15,501 nucleotides of DNA, taken from the NCBI GenBank assembly GCA_038244535.1, contig JBBRTJ010000087.1, forward strand, positions 1-15,501, in the 5' to 3' direction. Shown piece by piece: positions 7,540 to 14,721 of the stretch. The notes beneath the pieces were generated by a model, which saw nothing but the letters and a program-made list of their open reading frames with translations, ran no database searches and had not been told where the DNA came from. Numbering within the stretch: position 1 is the first letter of the stretch; every line of letters begins with the position of its first letter. A program made the position numbers and the translations under genes. The stretch comes from JBBRTJ01 sp038244535. GTDB taxonomy: Bacteria > Actinomycetota > Acidimicrobiia > Acidimicrobiales > Ilumatobacteraceae.

Positions 7540-7727
7540 CGCGTGAGCGTAGTCGTGTGGGCTCGAACGACTCCGAGTGGTGGCCGGCGGTCAGGATGCA
7601 CGGTTCCCGGCTCGCCGGTGGATGGGCCATCGGCACCCTCGTCGGGCTTGGCGCTCTCGCCGCCGACCGCGCCACCGCCAGGCCGGTTCCCATCATCGCC
7701 TGACCACCTGCGACAGAGCAGCGCTTC

Positions 7728-8774
7728 CTACAGGCGAACCGAGTGGCGGGCGGTGATGAGGGGGAGGTCGAGGAACGTACGGATGCCAGGGGCGGCGCCG
7801 ACCACCGCAGGGATGGCGTTGACCGCGTGGGCGGCCGTTGCCAGCAGACCATCCGAGCACCAGCCCGCTCCGACCTCGAAGCGAAACGTCGGCTCACCTT
7901 CGATCACGAACGAATGCGCCGTGGTCCACTCGGGCGCCTCCTTCGGTTGCGTGCGGTAGACCGCCTCCAGCACGATGACGGCTCGGTCGCCGACCATGCC
8001 CTCCCACAGCCAACGATGGGCGGCCACGCCACCGGCGGGGATGTGCCCCGCCGCGATGTCGTGGGCTTCGGCCGCGGTGCGGATCTCGAGTGACGACTCG
8101 ACGCGGTCAAGCGGGACACCGAGACCGTCGGCCACCATCCACACCGACTCCGAGAACAGCGCCGTGAGCCAGGCCCGGTAGCGGGCGGTGAAGGGCTCGA
8201 ACTCCTCGGGCGTCTTGCCCATCCCGAGCATGCCGATGATGACGTCGGCGCTCGGGTAGCGGTGGAACGACGACGCCTCGACCACGTACACGCGGTCGAT
8301 CCGATCGGACATCCCCGACAGCGTGAGTGGCAGCAGTTCGCTCATGAACCCAGGGTTGGCCCCGGTGCCGTGCACGCTGGCCCCACCGGCCCGGCAGGCA
8401 GCTTCGAGGCGCTCGACGACGTCGGCCCCATAGGCCTTCGGGTAGACGTAGCCGACGGTGGTGATCACGTTCTTGCCCGACTCGAGCAGGCGACAGATCA
8501 CCCGCTCGTCGTGCAACGGGTCGTCGTTGACCTGCATCGACGGCAGCGGAGCGTGCAGCACCACATCGGCCTCGAGCGCGCAGAGCGCGTCCAGGTCGTC
8601 GATCGCTTCGAGCCCGAGCGGCTCGGTGCCGAGCAGCTCGCCGGCGTCACGGCCGGCCTTGGCCGGGTTGGTGACGAACACCCCGACCAGCTCCATCTCC
8701 GGATGCCGCATGACGGACGTGGCGCACATGCGCCCCACGTTGCCCGTACCGAACTGGATGACCCGATGCCCCAT
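7728..8774 (-). CDS. DapB-like NAD(P)-binding oxidoreductase (dihydrodipicolinate reductase/2,4-diaminopentanoate dehydrogenase-like)
   Basis: The 348-residue protein begins with a Rossmann motif, VIQFGTGNVGR (GxGxxG at residues 9-14), then strand MELVGVFVTNPAKAG, DVVLHAP (71-76), KNVITTVGYVYP and HGTGANPGFMSELLP (about 135-149), the pattern of the DapB-N-like family common in mycobacteria and related actinobacteria. That family is often annotated dihydrodipicolinate reductase but is too long and too divergent at the C-terminus for lysine synthesis; the only studied relatives I know of are amine dehydrogenases. The substrate is unknown. ATG 8774 is supported by a GGGGGAG Shine-Dalgarno (8785-8779) four bases upstream. 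It is divergent from the NAD-binding/DUF2867 gene with 149 bases between starts, which must hold both promoters. It may be read into the P450 operon, but the 188-base gap leaves that open. Confidence 0.85.
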   Translation of the reverse strand: MGHRVIQFGTGNVGRMCATSVMRHPEMELVGVFVTNPAKAGRDAGELLGTEPLGLEAIDDLDALCALEADVVLHAPLPSMQVNDDPLHDERVICRLLESGKNVITTVGYVYPKAYGADVVERLEAACRAGGASVHGTGANPGFMSELLPLTLSGMSDRIDRVYVVEASSFHRYPSADVIIGMLGMGKTPEEFEPFTARYRAWLTALFSESVWMVADGLGVPLDRVESSLEIRTAAEAHDIAAGHIPAGGVAAHRWLWEGMVGDRAVIVLEAVYRTQPKEAPEWTTAHSFVIEGEPTFRFEVGAGWCSDGLLATAAHAVNAIPAVVGAAPGIRTFLDLPLITARHSVRL

Positions 8775-8923
8775 CGCTCTCCCCCTCGCGTGCGCTCACC
8801 TCCGTCTACCAGATCGAACCGCTCACCCCCGAGAGCGTGGGTGGGTCTCGCTCAGGGGCGAGCACTACGGTCGTCGACAGGTCGCCGATCTGGCCCTCCG
8901 GACCGGCCACCCGGGAGGTGCTC

Positions 8924-10360
8924 GTGCGGGTGCTGGCCACCGGAGCCACCGGCTACATCGGGGGTCGCCTGGTGCCCCGCCTCACCGCACGCGGCCACGA
9001 AGTGCGCTGCGTCACCCGCGATCCGAGCCGCTTGGCCGACCGGCACTGGGAGGGCGTCGAGATCGTCGGTGGCGATCTGGCTGACCACGAGGCCGTCAGG
9101 GGTTCACTGGCCGGCATCGAAGTCGCTTACTACCTCGTGCACTCCATGTCATCTGAGGAGCACTTCCGCGAGCGCGACCTCGAGATGGCCACCGCGTTCG
9201 GTCACGAGGCCGCGCTCGTCGGGGTGAAGCGCATCGTCTACCTCGGCGGTCTGGGTGATCCGGCGGTCGTGCGCAGCAAGCACCTGGTCTCGCGCCAGGA
9301 GGTGGGGCGCGCGCTGGCGGCCGGTGGTGTGCCCACCGTGGAGTTCAGGGCGGCCGTCATCGTCGGCTCGGGCTCGGTCAGCTTCGAGATGATCCGTGCC
9401 CTCACCGAGCGGCTGCCGTTCATGATCACACCCCGCTGGGTCGACACGCGGTGCCAGCCGATCGGCGTGCGCGACGTGCTCGACTACCTGCTCGAAGCGC
9501 TCGACCACCCGACCGCGGTCGGCACCTACGAGATCGGTGGGCGCGACGTGCTCACCTACCGGACGATGATGCAGACCTACGCCCGGCTCCGCGGGCTGCG
9601 CCGTGTGATCGTGGCGCTCCCGGTTCCCCGGCCCCAGTGGTCCAGTCACTTCGTCGGCATCGTCACCCCGATCCCTTACCGGCTGGCCAATCCGCTCATC
9701 GAGAGCCTCCAGACCGAAGTGGTGGTGCGCGACGATCGGGCGCGGCGAGAGTTCACCGTCGAGCCGATCGGCTACGAGGAAGCCGTGCTGCGGGCGCTGG
9801 CCCGCGTGGCGTCCGACGAGGTCGAGACCACGTGGTCCTCCAGCCTCACCAGTGGCGGAGACGGCGCCGAGGGCCGCCAGCTCGCCACCCACGAGGGCAT
9901 GCTCCTCGAACGCCACCGTGTCCGGGTGGCCGCCTCGCCCGAGGACGTGTTCTCGGTGATCAGCGCCCTCGGTGGCGATGCCGGTTGGCCGGCAGGCAAC
10001 CTCTTGTGGCAGCTGCGTGGGCTCATGGACCGGGCCGTCGGTGGCGTGGGCATGCGGCGCGGCCGGCGCCACCCACGAGAGCTGCGTGTCGGCGAGCCGC
10101 TCGACTTCTGGCGCGTCGAGGCCCTGGAACCCGCTCGCCTGCTGCGCCTGCGGGCCGAGATGAAGCTGCCCGGCGCGGCGTGGCTCCAGTTCGAGGTGCA
10201 CCCCGACGCGCGCGGCTCGCTCGTCGAGCAGACCGCCTACTTCGACCCCCGTGGGCTCCTCGGCTACCTGTACTGGTACGCGGTGCTTCCGTTCCACCGC
10301 TTCATCTTCCCGGGGCTTCTCGCCGCGGTGCGCGAACGCGCCGAGGCACTGGCGCCGTAG
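8924..10360 (+). CDS. NAD(P)H-binding (NmrA-like) protein fused to DUF2867/SRPBCC-like C-terminal domain
   Basis: The 478-residue protein has an N-terminal extended-SDR Rossmann domain: VLATGATGYIGGRL (GxxGxxG, residues 7-13), GGDLAD (49-54), VAYYLVHSM (67-75) and RIVYLGGLG (103-111). The family's catalytic Tyr-xxx-Lys is not obvious. From about residue 325 a second domain starts (LERHRVRVAASPEDVFSVI), continues through DFWRVEALEPARLLRLRAEM and FEVHP, and ends in a hydrophobic GYLYWYAVLPFHRFIFPGLL segment, as in DUF2867 proteins with a START/polyketide-cyclase-like fold. This two-domain architecture is known in actinobacteria; its biochemical role is not established. GTG 8924 is chosen because GGGAGG (8913-8918) lies five bases upstream and it puts the Rossmann strand at the extreme N-terminus; GTG 8918 is possible. 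Earlier in-frame starts add a non-coding-like segment. Confidence 0.87.
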   Translation: MRVLATGATGYIGGRLVPRLTARGHEVRCVTRDPSRLADRHWEGVEIVGGDLADHEAVRGSLAGIEVAYYLVHSMSSEEHFRERDLEMATAFGHEAALVGVKRIVYLGGLGDPAVVRSKHLVSRQEVGRALAAGGVPTVEFRAAVIVGSGSVSFEMIRALTERLPFMITPRWVDTRCQPIGVRDVLDYLLEALDHPTAVGTYEIGGRDVLTYRTMMQTYARLRGLRRVIVALPVPRPQWSSHFVGIVTPIPYRLANPLIESLQTEVVVRDDRARREFTVEPIGYEEAVLRALARVASDEVETTWSSSLTSGGDGAEGRQLATHEGMLLERHRVRVAASPEDVFSVISALGGDAGWPAGNLLWQLRGLMDRAVGGVGMRRGRRHPRELRVGEPLDFWRVEALEPARLLRLRAEMKLPGAAWLQFEVHPDARGSLVEQTAYFDPRGLLGYLYWYAVLPFHRFIFPGLLAAVRERAEALAP

Positions 10361-10700
10361 ACCGCGGCGGCGCGCGCTACGGGCCATGACGGCGAGGCAC
10401 ATGAGGTGGTCGCGCAGGATCCACCGAGCCCGCGCCGACTCCGTGGCCACGTCATCGCCCGCCTGCCCGAGGCGCACCGCGTCCCGCACCGTGTGACCCC
10501 GGCCAGGCGCCAAGGCCCGCATGGTTCGGGAGTCTGGCACCGAGAGGCGCGTCGGGAACCGATGGGCGTACCGTCGCCGACGTCGGCCACCGCCGATGGG
10601 CTGGCCACTGCGGCTCATGCCCCACGCGAGCTGCTTGTGCGCCCACGAGGTCTCCCGTGCCCCTTCGCCACACAAGCTGCTGAATGAAACGGAGCCCACC
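10361..10700 (+). other. Intergenic stretch without a confident gene
   Basis: These 340 bases separate the NAD-binding/DUF2867 gene from the alcohol dehydrogenase. The only certain element is the alcohol dehydrogenase ribosome site, GGAG at 10691-10694. On the minus strand, one frame from ATG 10522 leftward is strongly G/C-biased at third positions and gives a protein-like, amphipathic stretch (DAVRLGQAGDDVATESAR, then WILRDHLMCLAVMARSARR). That frame has no stop at the gene boundary and runs on antisense through the neighbouring gene, so it may be a decayed 5' piece of a lost gene or a by-product of high GC. No T-tract terminator was seen. Confidence 0.4.
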
Positions 10701-11747
10701 ATGCGTGCACTGCGACTCATGAGCTGGAAGAGCGATCCCGAGCTCGTCGAGGTACCCAAGCCCACACCTGGTCCTGGCCAGGTCGTCGTCAAGGTCGGCG
10801 GCGCCGGGGCCTGCCACTCGGACCTGCACCTGATGTATGAGTTCGGGGGTGGCGCGACGCCGTGGAGCCCGCCCTTCACCCTGGGCCACGAGAACGCGGG
10901 GTGGGTCGACTCGATCGGAACGGGCGTCACGCGCGTGAAGGAAGGCGACGCGGTCGCCGTGTACGGGCCGTGGGGCTGCGGGAGGTGTCCACGATGCCTG
11001 CTCGGGATCGAGACCTACTGCGACAACCCGATGGCCGCGCCGGTCCCCGGCGGTGGCGGCGGTCTCGGACTCGACGGCGGCATGGCCGAGTACCTCCTGG
11101 TGCCGGCCGAGCGTCTCCTCGTACCCCTCCCGGTGGGCTTGGATCCGGCAACGGCCGCACCGCTGACCGACGCAGGCCTGACGCCGTACCACGCCGTCCG
11201 TCGCTCGTGGTCGAAGATGACCCCGGCGTCGACGGTCGTCGTGATCGGCGTCGGCGGCCTCGGCCACTTGGCGGTGCAGATCGTCAAGGCGACGACGGCC
11301 GCGACAGTCATCGCGGTCGACATGAAGCCCGAGGCGCTCGCGTTGGCGACGCACTTCGGGGCCGACCATGTGGTGACGTCCGATGCCGATGCCCTCGCGA
11401 CGATCAAGGACCTCACCCACGGTCTCGGCGCCGACGTCCTGCTCGACTTCGTCGGTGCCGAGTCGACCATCAACCTGGCCCGAAGCGCCGCTCGCATGCT
11501 GGCCGACGTGACGGTCGTGGGGATCGCCGGTGGCGTCGTGCCGTTCTCGTTCTTCTCGCAGCCCTACGAGGTGAGCCTGCAGACCACCTACTGGGGCAGC
11601 CGGCCCGAGCTCATCGAGCTGTTCAACCTCGCCGACCGTGGCCTCGTGCGCACCGAGATGACGACCTACTCGCTCGACAACGCTGCACAGGCCTACCACG
11701 ACCTCCACGAGGGAAGGGTCAGCGGTCGCGCTGTCGTCGTCCCCTAG
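10701..11747 (+). CDS. Zinc-dependent NAD(P) alcohol dehydrogenase (MDR, Rhodococcus ADH-A-like)
   Basis: The 348-residue medium-chain dehydrogenase closely follows secondary alcohol dehydrogenase ADH-A of Rhodococcus as I remember it. Catalytic-zinc motif GACHSD has Cys38; GHENAG has His63/Glu64; the structural-zinc lobe GPWGCGRCPRCLLGIETYC has Cys93, 96, 99 and 107. PLTDAGLTPYHAV (154-166) carries Asp157 as further zinc ligand, and VIGVGGLGHLAVQ (181-193) is the coenzyme-binding turn. Ser40 probably supplies the proton relay. Such enzymes interconvert secondary alcohols and ketones with NAD(H). ATG 10701 has GGAG six bases upstream, and a start here matches the family length. The following DoxX-like gene has its own ribosome site 200 bases away, so co-transcription is uncertain. 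The stop shares a CTAG with a possible convergent minus-strand ORF. Confidence 0.92.
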   Translation: MRALRLMSWKSDPELVEVPKPTPGPGQVVVKVGGAGACHSDLHLMYEFGGGATPWSPPFTLGHENAGWVDSIGTGVTRVKEGDAVAVYGPWGCGRCPRCLLGIETYCDNPMAAPVPGGGGGLGLDGGMAEYLLVPAERLLVPLPVGLDPATAAPLTDAGLTPYHAVRRSWSKMTPASTVVVIGVGGLGHLAVQIVKATTAATVIAVDMKPEALALATHFGADHVVTSDADALATIKDLTHGLGADVLLDFVGAESTINLARSAARMLADVTVVGIAGGVVPFSFFSQPYEVSLQTTYWGSRPELIELFNLADRGLVRTEMTTYSLDNAAQAYHDLHEGRVSGRAVVVP

Positions 11748-11886
11748 ATCCCCGGAGCCACGGGGAGCACCGGCGATGCGCTCAGCCAGCGCACGCGCTT
11801 CGGGTACCTGGTGAGCAGGTTTCGAACGTGACCTCCGTCGAGCACACTGCCGGGCCGAAGGCGAACCCACCGCATGATGATCCATG

Positions 11887-11913
11887 TCGCGGGCCGAGCG
11901 AGCCGGCCCGCGA
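11887..11913 (+). repeat. 9-bp perfect inverted repeat upstream of the DoxX-like gene
   Basis: TCGCGGGCC (11887-11895) and GGCCCGCGA (11905-11913) are exact reverse complements around a nine-base loop, GAGCGAGCC. The element ends 40 bases before the DoxX ATG and lies 140 bases past the alcohol dehydrogenase stop. No T-run follows, so it is not a canonical intrinsic terminator. It could be an mRNA 5'-leader hairpin, an operator for a dimeric regulator, or a factor-dependent transcript end. The arms are G/C-rich, so some chance occurrence is expected in this background. Confidence 0.5.
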
Positions 11914-11953
11914 TGGGCAGTGCGGGTCCGAAACCATCAAGGAGTGTCCCGAA

Positions 11954-12415
11954 ATGGTTGATCGCACGGAAGCGAGCGCCAGCGATCGCCACGGCGTTGC
12001 GGCGTCTCGTCCCGTGACGGCGGGTCGCTGGGCGCTGTCCGGGCTGCTCTTCGTGGCAGGGACGAGCCACCTGACCTGGAACGCTCACGCGTTCCTCGCG
12101 CAAGTGCCGGGGTGGATCCCCTTGCGTCCCGAAGCGGTCGTGTTCGTGTCAGGACTGGCCGAGATCGGCCTCGCGGCTGCGCTGGTGAGCCTGCCGAGTC
12201 GGCGGCGTCACGTGGGCTGGATCGTCGCGGCGTTCTTCGTGGTCATCTTTCCGGGCAACATCTCGCAGCTCGTCACGCAAACGGACTCGTTCGGTCTGAA
12301 CTCGAACCTGACGCGAATCATTCGGTTGGCGTTCCAACCGTTGCTCGTCGTGTGGGCCCTTTGGTGCACTGGCGTCATCAACTTCTCTGGTTCGGATAGC
12401 CACGCCGACGAGTGA
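11954..12415 (+). CDS. DoxX-like integral membrane protein, four transmembrane helices
   Basis: The 153-residue protein has a polar N-terminal ~23 residues and four hydrophobic segments at about 26-40 (WALSGLLFVAGTSHL), 61-80 (AVVFVSGLAEIGLAAALVSL), 87-107 (VGWIVAAFFVVIFPGNI...) and 121-141 (RIIRLAFQPLLVVWALWCTG). The GLLFVAGTSHL first helix, the GLAEIGLAAAL second helix and the loop RLAFQPLLV fit the DoxX/DoxD-like family of small quinone- or redox-associated membrane proteins, whose bacterial roles are mostly unknown (some associate with superoxide or sulfur redox systems). ATG 11954 is well supported by AAGGAG at 11939-11944, nine bases upstream. It may form a transcription unit with the alcohol dehydrogenase or have its own promoter around the inverted repeat. 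Confidence 0.82.
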   Translation: MVDRTEASASDRHGVAASRPVTAGRWALSGLLFVAGTSHLTWNAHAFLAQVPGWIPLRPEAVVFVSGLAEIGLAAALVSLPSRRRHVGWIVAAFFVVIFPGNISQLVTQTDSFGLNSNLTRIIRLAFQPLLVVWALWCTGVINFSGSDSHADE

Positions 12416-12467
12416 GCGTTGGCGCCGGCCAGTGTCAGAGACGTCAGGCCTCACTGGGTCGGGTCGG

Positions 12468-12884
12468 TCACCAGGTGTCGACGTGAGCGACTTTGTCGAA
12501 CGGTCTTCGATCAAGTTGCTCGATCGGTGCGAGGGAGCGTTGGCCGGGTAGCCGAGGGCGAGCAGGTACGCGCAGCGATGTGTTTCAGGCACGTCGAGCA
12601 GCGTGCGGCACCGTTGTTGGTCGCCGACGATTGCGTGCGCGGACCCGACCCCGAGGTCGGCGGCGATGATGGCCATGGCCATCATCGCCTGGCCGAGGTC
12701 GAACTCGGCCCGGCGGGCTCGGGCAGGATCGGGTTATTCAGGGGTGACCAGCACGATCGTTGCTGCGGAGCCGGCGACATGGCGGGCGCCTTGCCACACG
12801 GTTGCCAGGTCGGCCAGATGGGGGTTGGCCGGTGACGATGACGAAGTCCCAGGGTTGGGAGTTGAACGCCGCCGTCCTCTCCAA
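12468..12884 (-). pseudogene. Nitroreductase-family remnant with two frameshifts, one in-frame stop and no N-terminus
   Basis: Three frames read leftward together reconstruct a nitroreductase C-terminal two thirds. The first gives LERTAAFNSQPWDFVIVTG (from 12884). After a shift near the five-G run 12820-12824, the second gives HLADLATVWQGARHVAGSAA, then TIVLVTPE, then a TAA stop (12736-12734). It continues in the same frame with PDPARARRAEFDLGQAMMAM and DLGVGSAHAIVGDQQRCR to ALGYPAN. After a shift around 12530-12550 the third gives LAPIEQLDRRPFDKVAHVDTW and a TGA at 12470-12468. The NSQPWDF and FDLGQA...ADLGVGS blocks are typical of FMN-dependent nitroreductases, where they contribute FMN contacts. 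The family's first ~50-60 residues, with the basic FMN-phosphate loop, are missing. Three lesions plus truncation indicate real decay rather than one sequencing error. Confidence 0.8.
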
Positions 12885-12922
12885 CCTGCAATGGGCAGGC
12901 TCACCCTTCACCGTCGCCCCCG

Positions 12923-13164
12923 GCCCCGACCGCACAGCAACGTCGTGCCGCGGTCGGATTGCCGACCGAAGCGGGACTGCTCATCGAAGCGATCCATCAA
13001 GGCGGCCCCGCGGCCCACGCAGGGCTCCACAACGCGATTGCCGCTCACCCCTCACGCTCACCTTGACCGCGCTTCGCAATGGCGAACCGATCGACGTCAC
13101 CCTGACACCCGACGAGCCCGCGAGCGACCAACCACGGCGTGAGATGGGCGGATCCCGGCGCTGA
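12923..13164 (+). pseudogene. HtrA/DegP-type serine protease remnant (PDZ domain only)
   Basis: The frame from 12923 reads APTAQQRRAAVGLPTEAGLL, then IEAIHQGGPAAHAGLHNAIAA, and stops at 13064-13066. One frame over, from about 13048, PLTLTLTALRNGEPIDVTL and TPDEPAS run to TGA 13162-13164. Joined, these are the start (GLP-x-GLLI-x2-V-x2-GGPAA-x-AGL) and end (LTLTALRNGEPIDVTLTP) of the PDZ domain that closes trypsin-like HtrA proteases. The middle, normally the AGL..GD.I loop and following strand, is missing, and the two halves are out of frame. No protease domain (His-Asp-Ser triad) or membrane anchor precedes it; about 40 bases upstream the sequence belongs to the oppositely oriented nitroreductase remnant. 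It is a fossil, not a functional gene. Confidence 0.7.
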
Positions 13165-13216
13165 TGGCGGCCACCGACCACTGCTTGATCGCGACCGCAG
13201 ACGGGTCACCCGTTCC

Positions 13217-14593
13217 TCAACCAGTGCTGGTTGTTCGTCCAGTCCCGAGCGACAGCGGCGTCTCTGCCTTGGTGAACCGCAGGTTCAACTTCAGCGTGCC
13301 GAGCATGATCCCGGGCTGATGCAGCCAGTCGTTGCCGTCGCCGTACTCGATCGACTCGAGCCGGTCGAGCAGCACGCCCCAGGCGATCTGCTGCTCCATG
13401 CGCGACAGGTTGGCCCCCGGACAGACCCGGGGACCCGTGGAGAACGCCACGTGGCGGGTGAGCCCCTCTCGGTCGAGGTCAAGATCGAACGGGCAGGCGA
13501 ACTCCTCCTCGTCGACGTTGGCCGCACCGAAGCGCAGGTGCAGCAGTGAGCCCGCCGGCACCTCGACGCCCTGGAAGACCTCGTCGCGAGAGGTGACCCG
13601 GGTCGAGAGCCCATGCGTGGGCGAGCGCATCCGCATCCCCTCTTCGGTGAAGGCGCGCACCTTGGCTCGATCGTGGCGCAACTGCTCGAACAGGCCGGGC
13701 TGCTCGCACAGCAGTTGGGCTTGCTCCTCGAGCGCGTACTGCGTCGTCTCGAGACCGCCGAGGATCATGGCGTGGACGATCCCAGCGATCTCCAGGTCGG
13801 TGAGCTTGCGGTCGAGCGCCTCGTAGTGGACGTCGCACAAGAAGCTGACCATGTCGTCCTGCGGGTCCAGGCGCTTCGCCCGCACGTGCTCTTGGATGTA
13901 GTCCTGGAAGCCCTCGAGGCGAGCGAGCATGTCCGTGGTCTGCTCCGCGGTGAGCTCGTGCTTGAGCCCCGTGCCGTGCACGAACGGCGTCACGACAGCA
14001 GTGCCCCAGTCGGCCAGGCGCGGGATGTCCTCGAGGGGGAACCCGAGAACGCTGGCCATGACCCGCTGGGGGAGCGGCCGTGCGAAGTGGCTGATGAACT
14101 CGACCTCGCCGTCGGCGATCCACTCGTCGAGCAGGTCGTTCGCGTGCTTGGCGGTCATCTCCCGGTGGCGCAGAGCCCCCGGCCCGACCCACGGATCGGT
14201 CAGCTCCTTGCGGTGCCGGATGTAGAGCTCCTGCGTCGGGCGCAGCGACACCATCGACGCCGACATCAAGTTGCGCGACGTCACGTATGCCTCTTCGGCT
14301 GACATGCCCTGGCCGGCGAAGCTGCCCAGTCGCGCTTGCGTCAGGCTCGGGTAGCGCTCGGGATCCTTGACCACGCGAGAGATGTCGGCGTGCTTCGTGA
14401 GCACGTAGGCATCGGTGCCGGGCGACAAGCCACCGCCCTCGATGCGCAGCACCGGTGCCTCGCGGTGCAGGATCTCGTACGCCTCGTACCAGTGCTCCTG
14501 TGCGCCCTCGCCGAACAGGTCGACGGTGTCGAGGCCCACGGGACACGCCATGGGGCTGAGCTCGTGATTGATGTGCTTTGGAGACGACGCCAT
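13217..14593 (-). CDS. Cytochrome P450 (second, unrelated family; full length)
   Basis: This 458-residue P450 is unlike the operon pair and longer by 57 residues. Helix I is ILGGLETTQYAL with the normal acid-alcohol pair Glu282-Thr283; EEGMRM gives ExxR Glu318/Arg321; the haem loop FSTGPRVCPGANLSRMEQ has Cys391 and matches the general FxxGxRxCxG pattern with Ser in place of the first Gly. DPFD-like CPFDLDLDRE and the R in TRHVAFSTG complete the meander. It should be a soluble monooxygenase needing ferredoxin; substrate unknown. ATG 14593 is used: GTACACACGCGC precedes it with only a distant GGGG as ribosome site, and Met15 (14551) is an alternative. It stands alone: decayed genes lie downstream and the neighbouring gene upstream ends 128 bases away. 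Intact motifs suggest that, unlike its downstream neighbours, it is under selection. Confidence 0.92.
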   Translation of the reverse strand: MASSPKHINHELSPMACPVGLDTVDLFGEGAQEHWYEAYEILHREAPVLRIEGGGLSPGTDAYVLTKHADISRVVKDPERYPSLTQARLGSFAGQGMSAEEAYVTSRNLMSASMVSLRPTQELYIRHRKELTDPWVGPGALRHREMTAKHANDLLDEWIADGEVEFISHFARPLPQRVMASVLGFPLEDIPRLADWGTAVVTPFVHGTGLKHELTAEQTTDMLARLEGFQDYIQEHVRAKRLDPQDDMVSFLCDVHYEALDRKLTDLEIAGIVHAMILGGLETTQYALEEQAQLLCEQPGLFEQLRHDRAKVRAFTEEGMRMRSPTHGLSTRVTSRDEVFQGVEVPAGSLLHLRFGAANVDEEEFACPFDLDLDREGLTRHVAFSTGPRVCPGANLSRMEQQIAWGVLLDRLESIEYGDGNDWLHQPGIMLGTLKLNLRFTKAETPLSLGTGRTTSTG

Positions 14594-14721
14594 GCGCGTG
14601 TGTACCCCAAACGCACGCGGCGATGCTCATCCGCGGTGAGCGAGGGCGGCCTGACCGAGGTGCCGGTTCGAGCAGCAGCCTCCCGGCGTGCGGTGGGCCG
14701 GGCTTGCGCCCGCCTCCGGGA

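Noticed and set aside
6361..7959. 532-codon plus-strand ORF opposite the P450
   Set aside because: Antisense shadow of the P450, rich in Arg/His/Gln, with no fold signature.
8809..8893. CCAGATC / GATCTGG inverted pair in the divergent promoter region as an operator
   Set aside because: The seven-base arms are 71 bases apart, too far for one dimer site, and short enough to be chance.
9149..10930. 593-codon minus-strand ORF
   Set aside because: It is antisense to a recognisable Rossmann/DUF2867 gene and has a composition dominated by Arg, Gly, His and Pro typical of shadow frames in GC-rich DNA.
13201..13233. Short palindromes (ACGGGTCACCCGT and CAACCAG-TG-CTGGTTG) at the P450 3' end as terminator
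   Set aside because: Loops of one to three bases, no T-run on the minus strand, and the second overlaps the stop codon itself.
14699..14712. CGGGC-TTGC-GCCCG hairpin as terminator of the partial gene
   Set aside because: Only five base pairs and no T-tract; expected by chance at this GC content.
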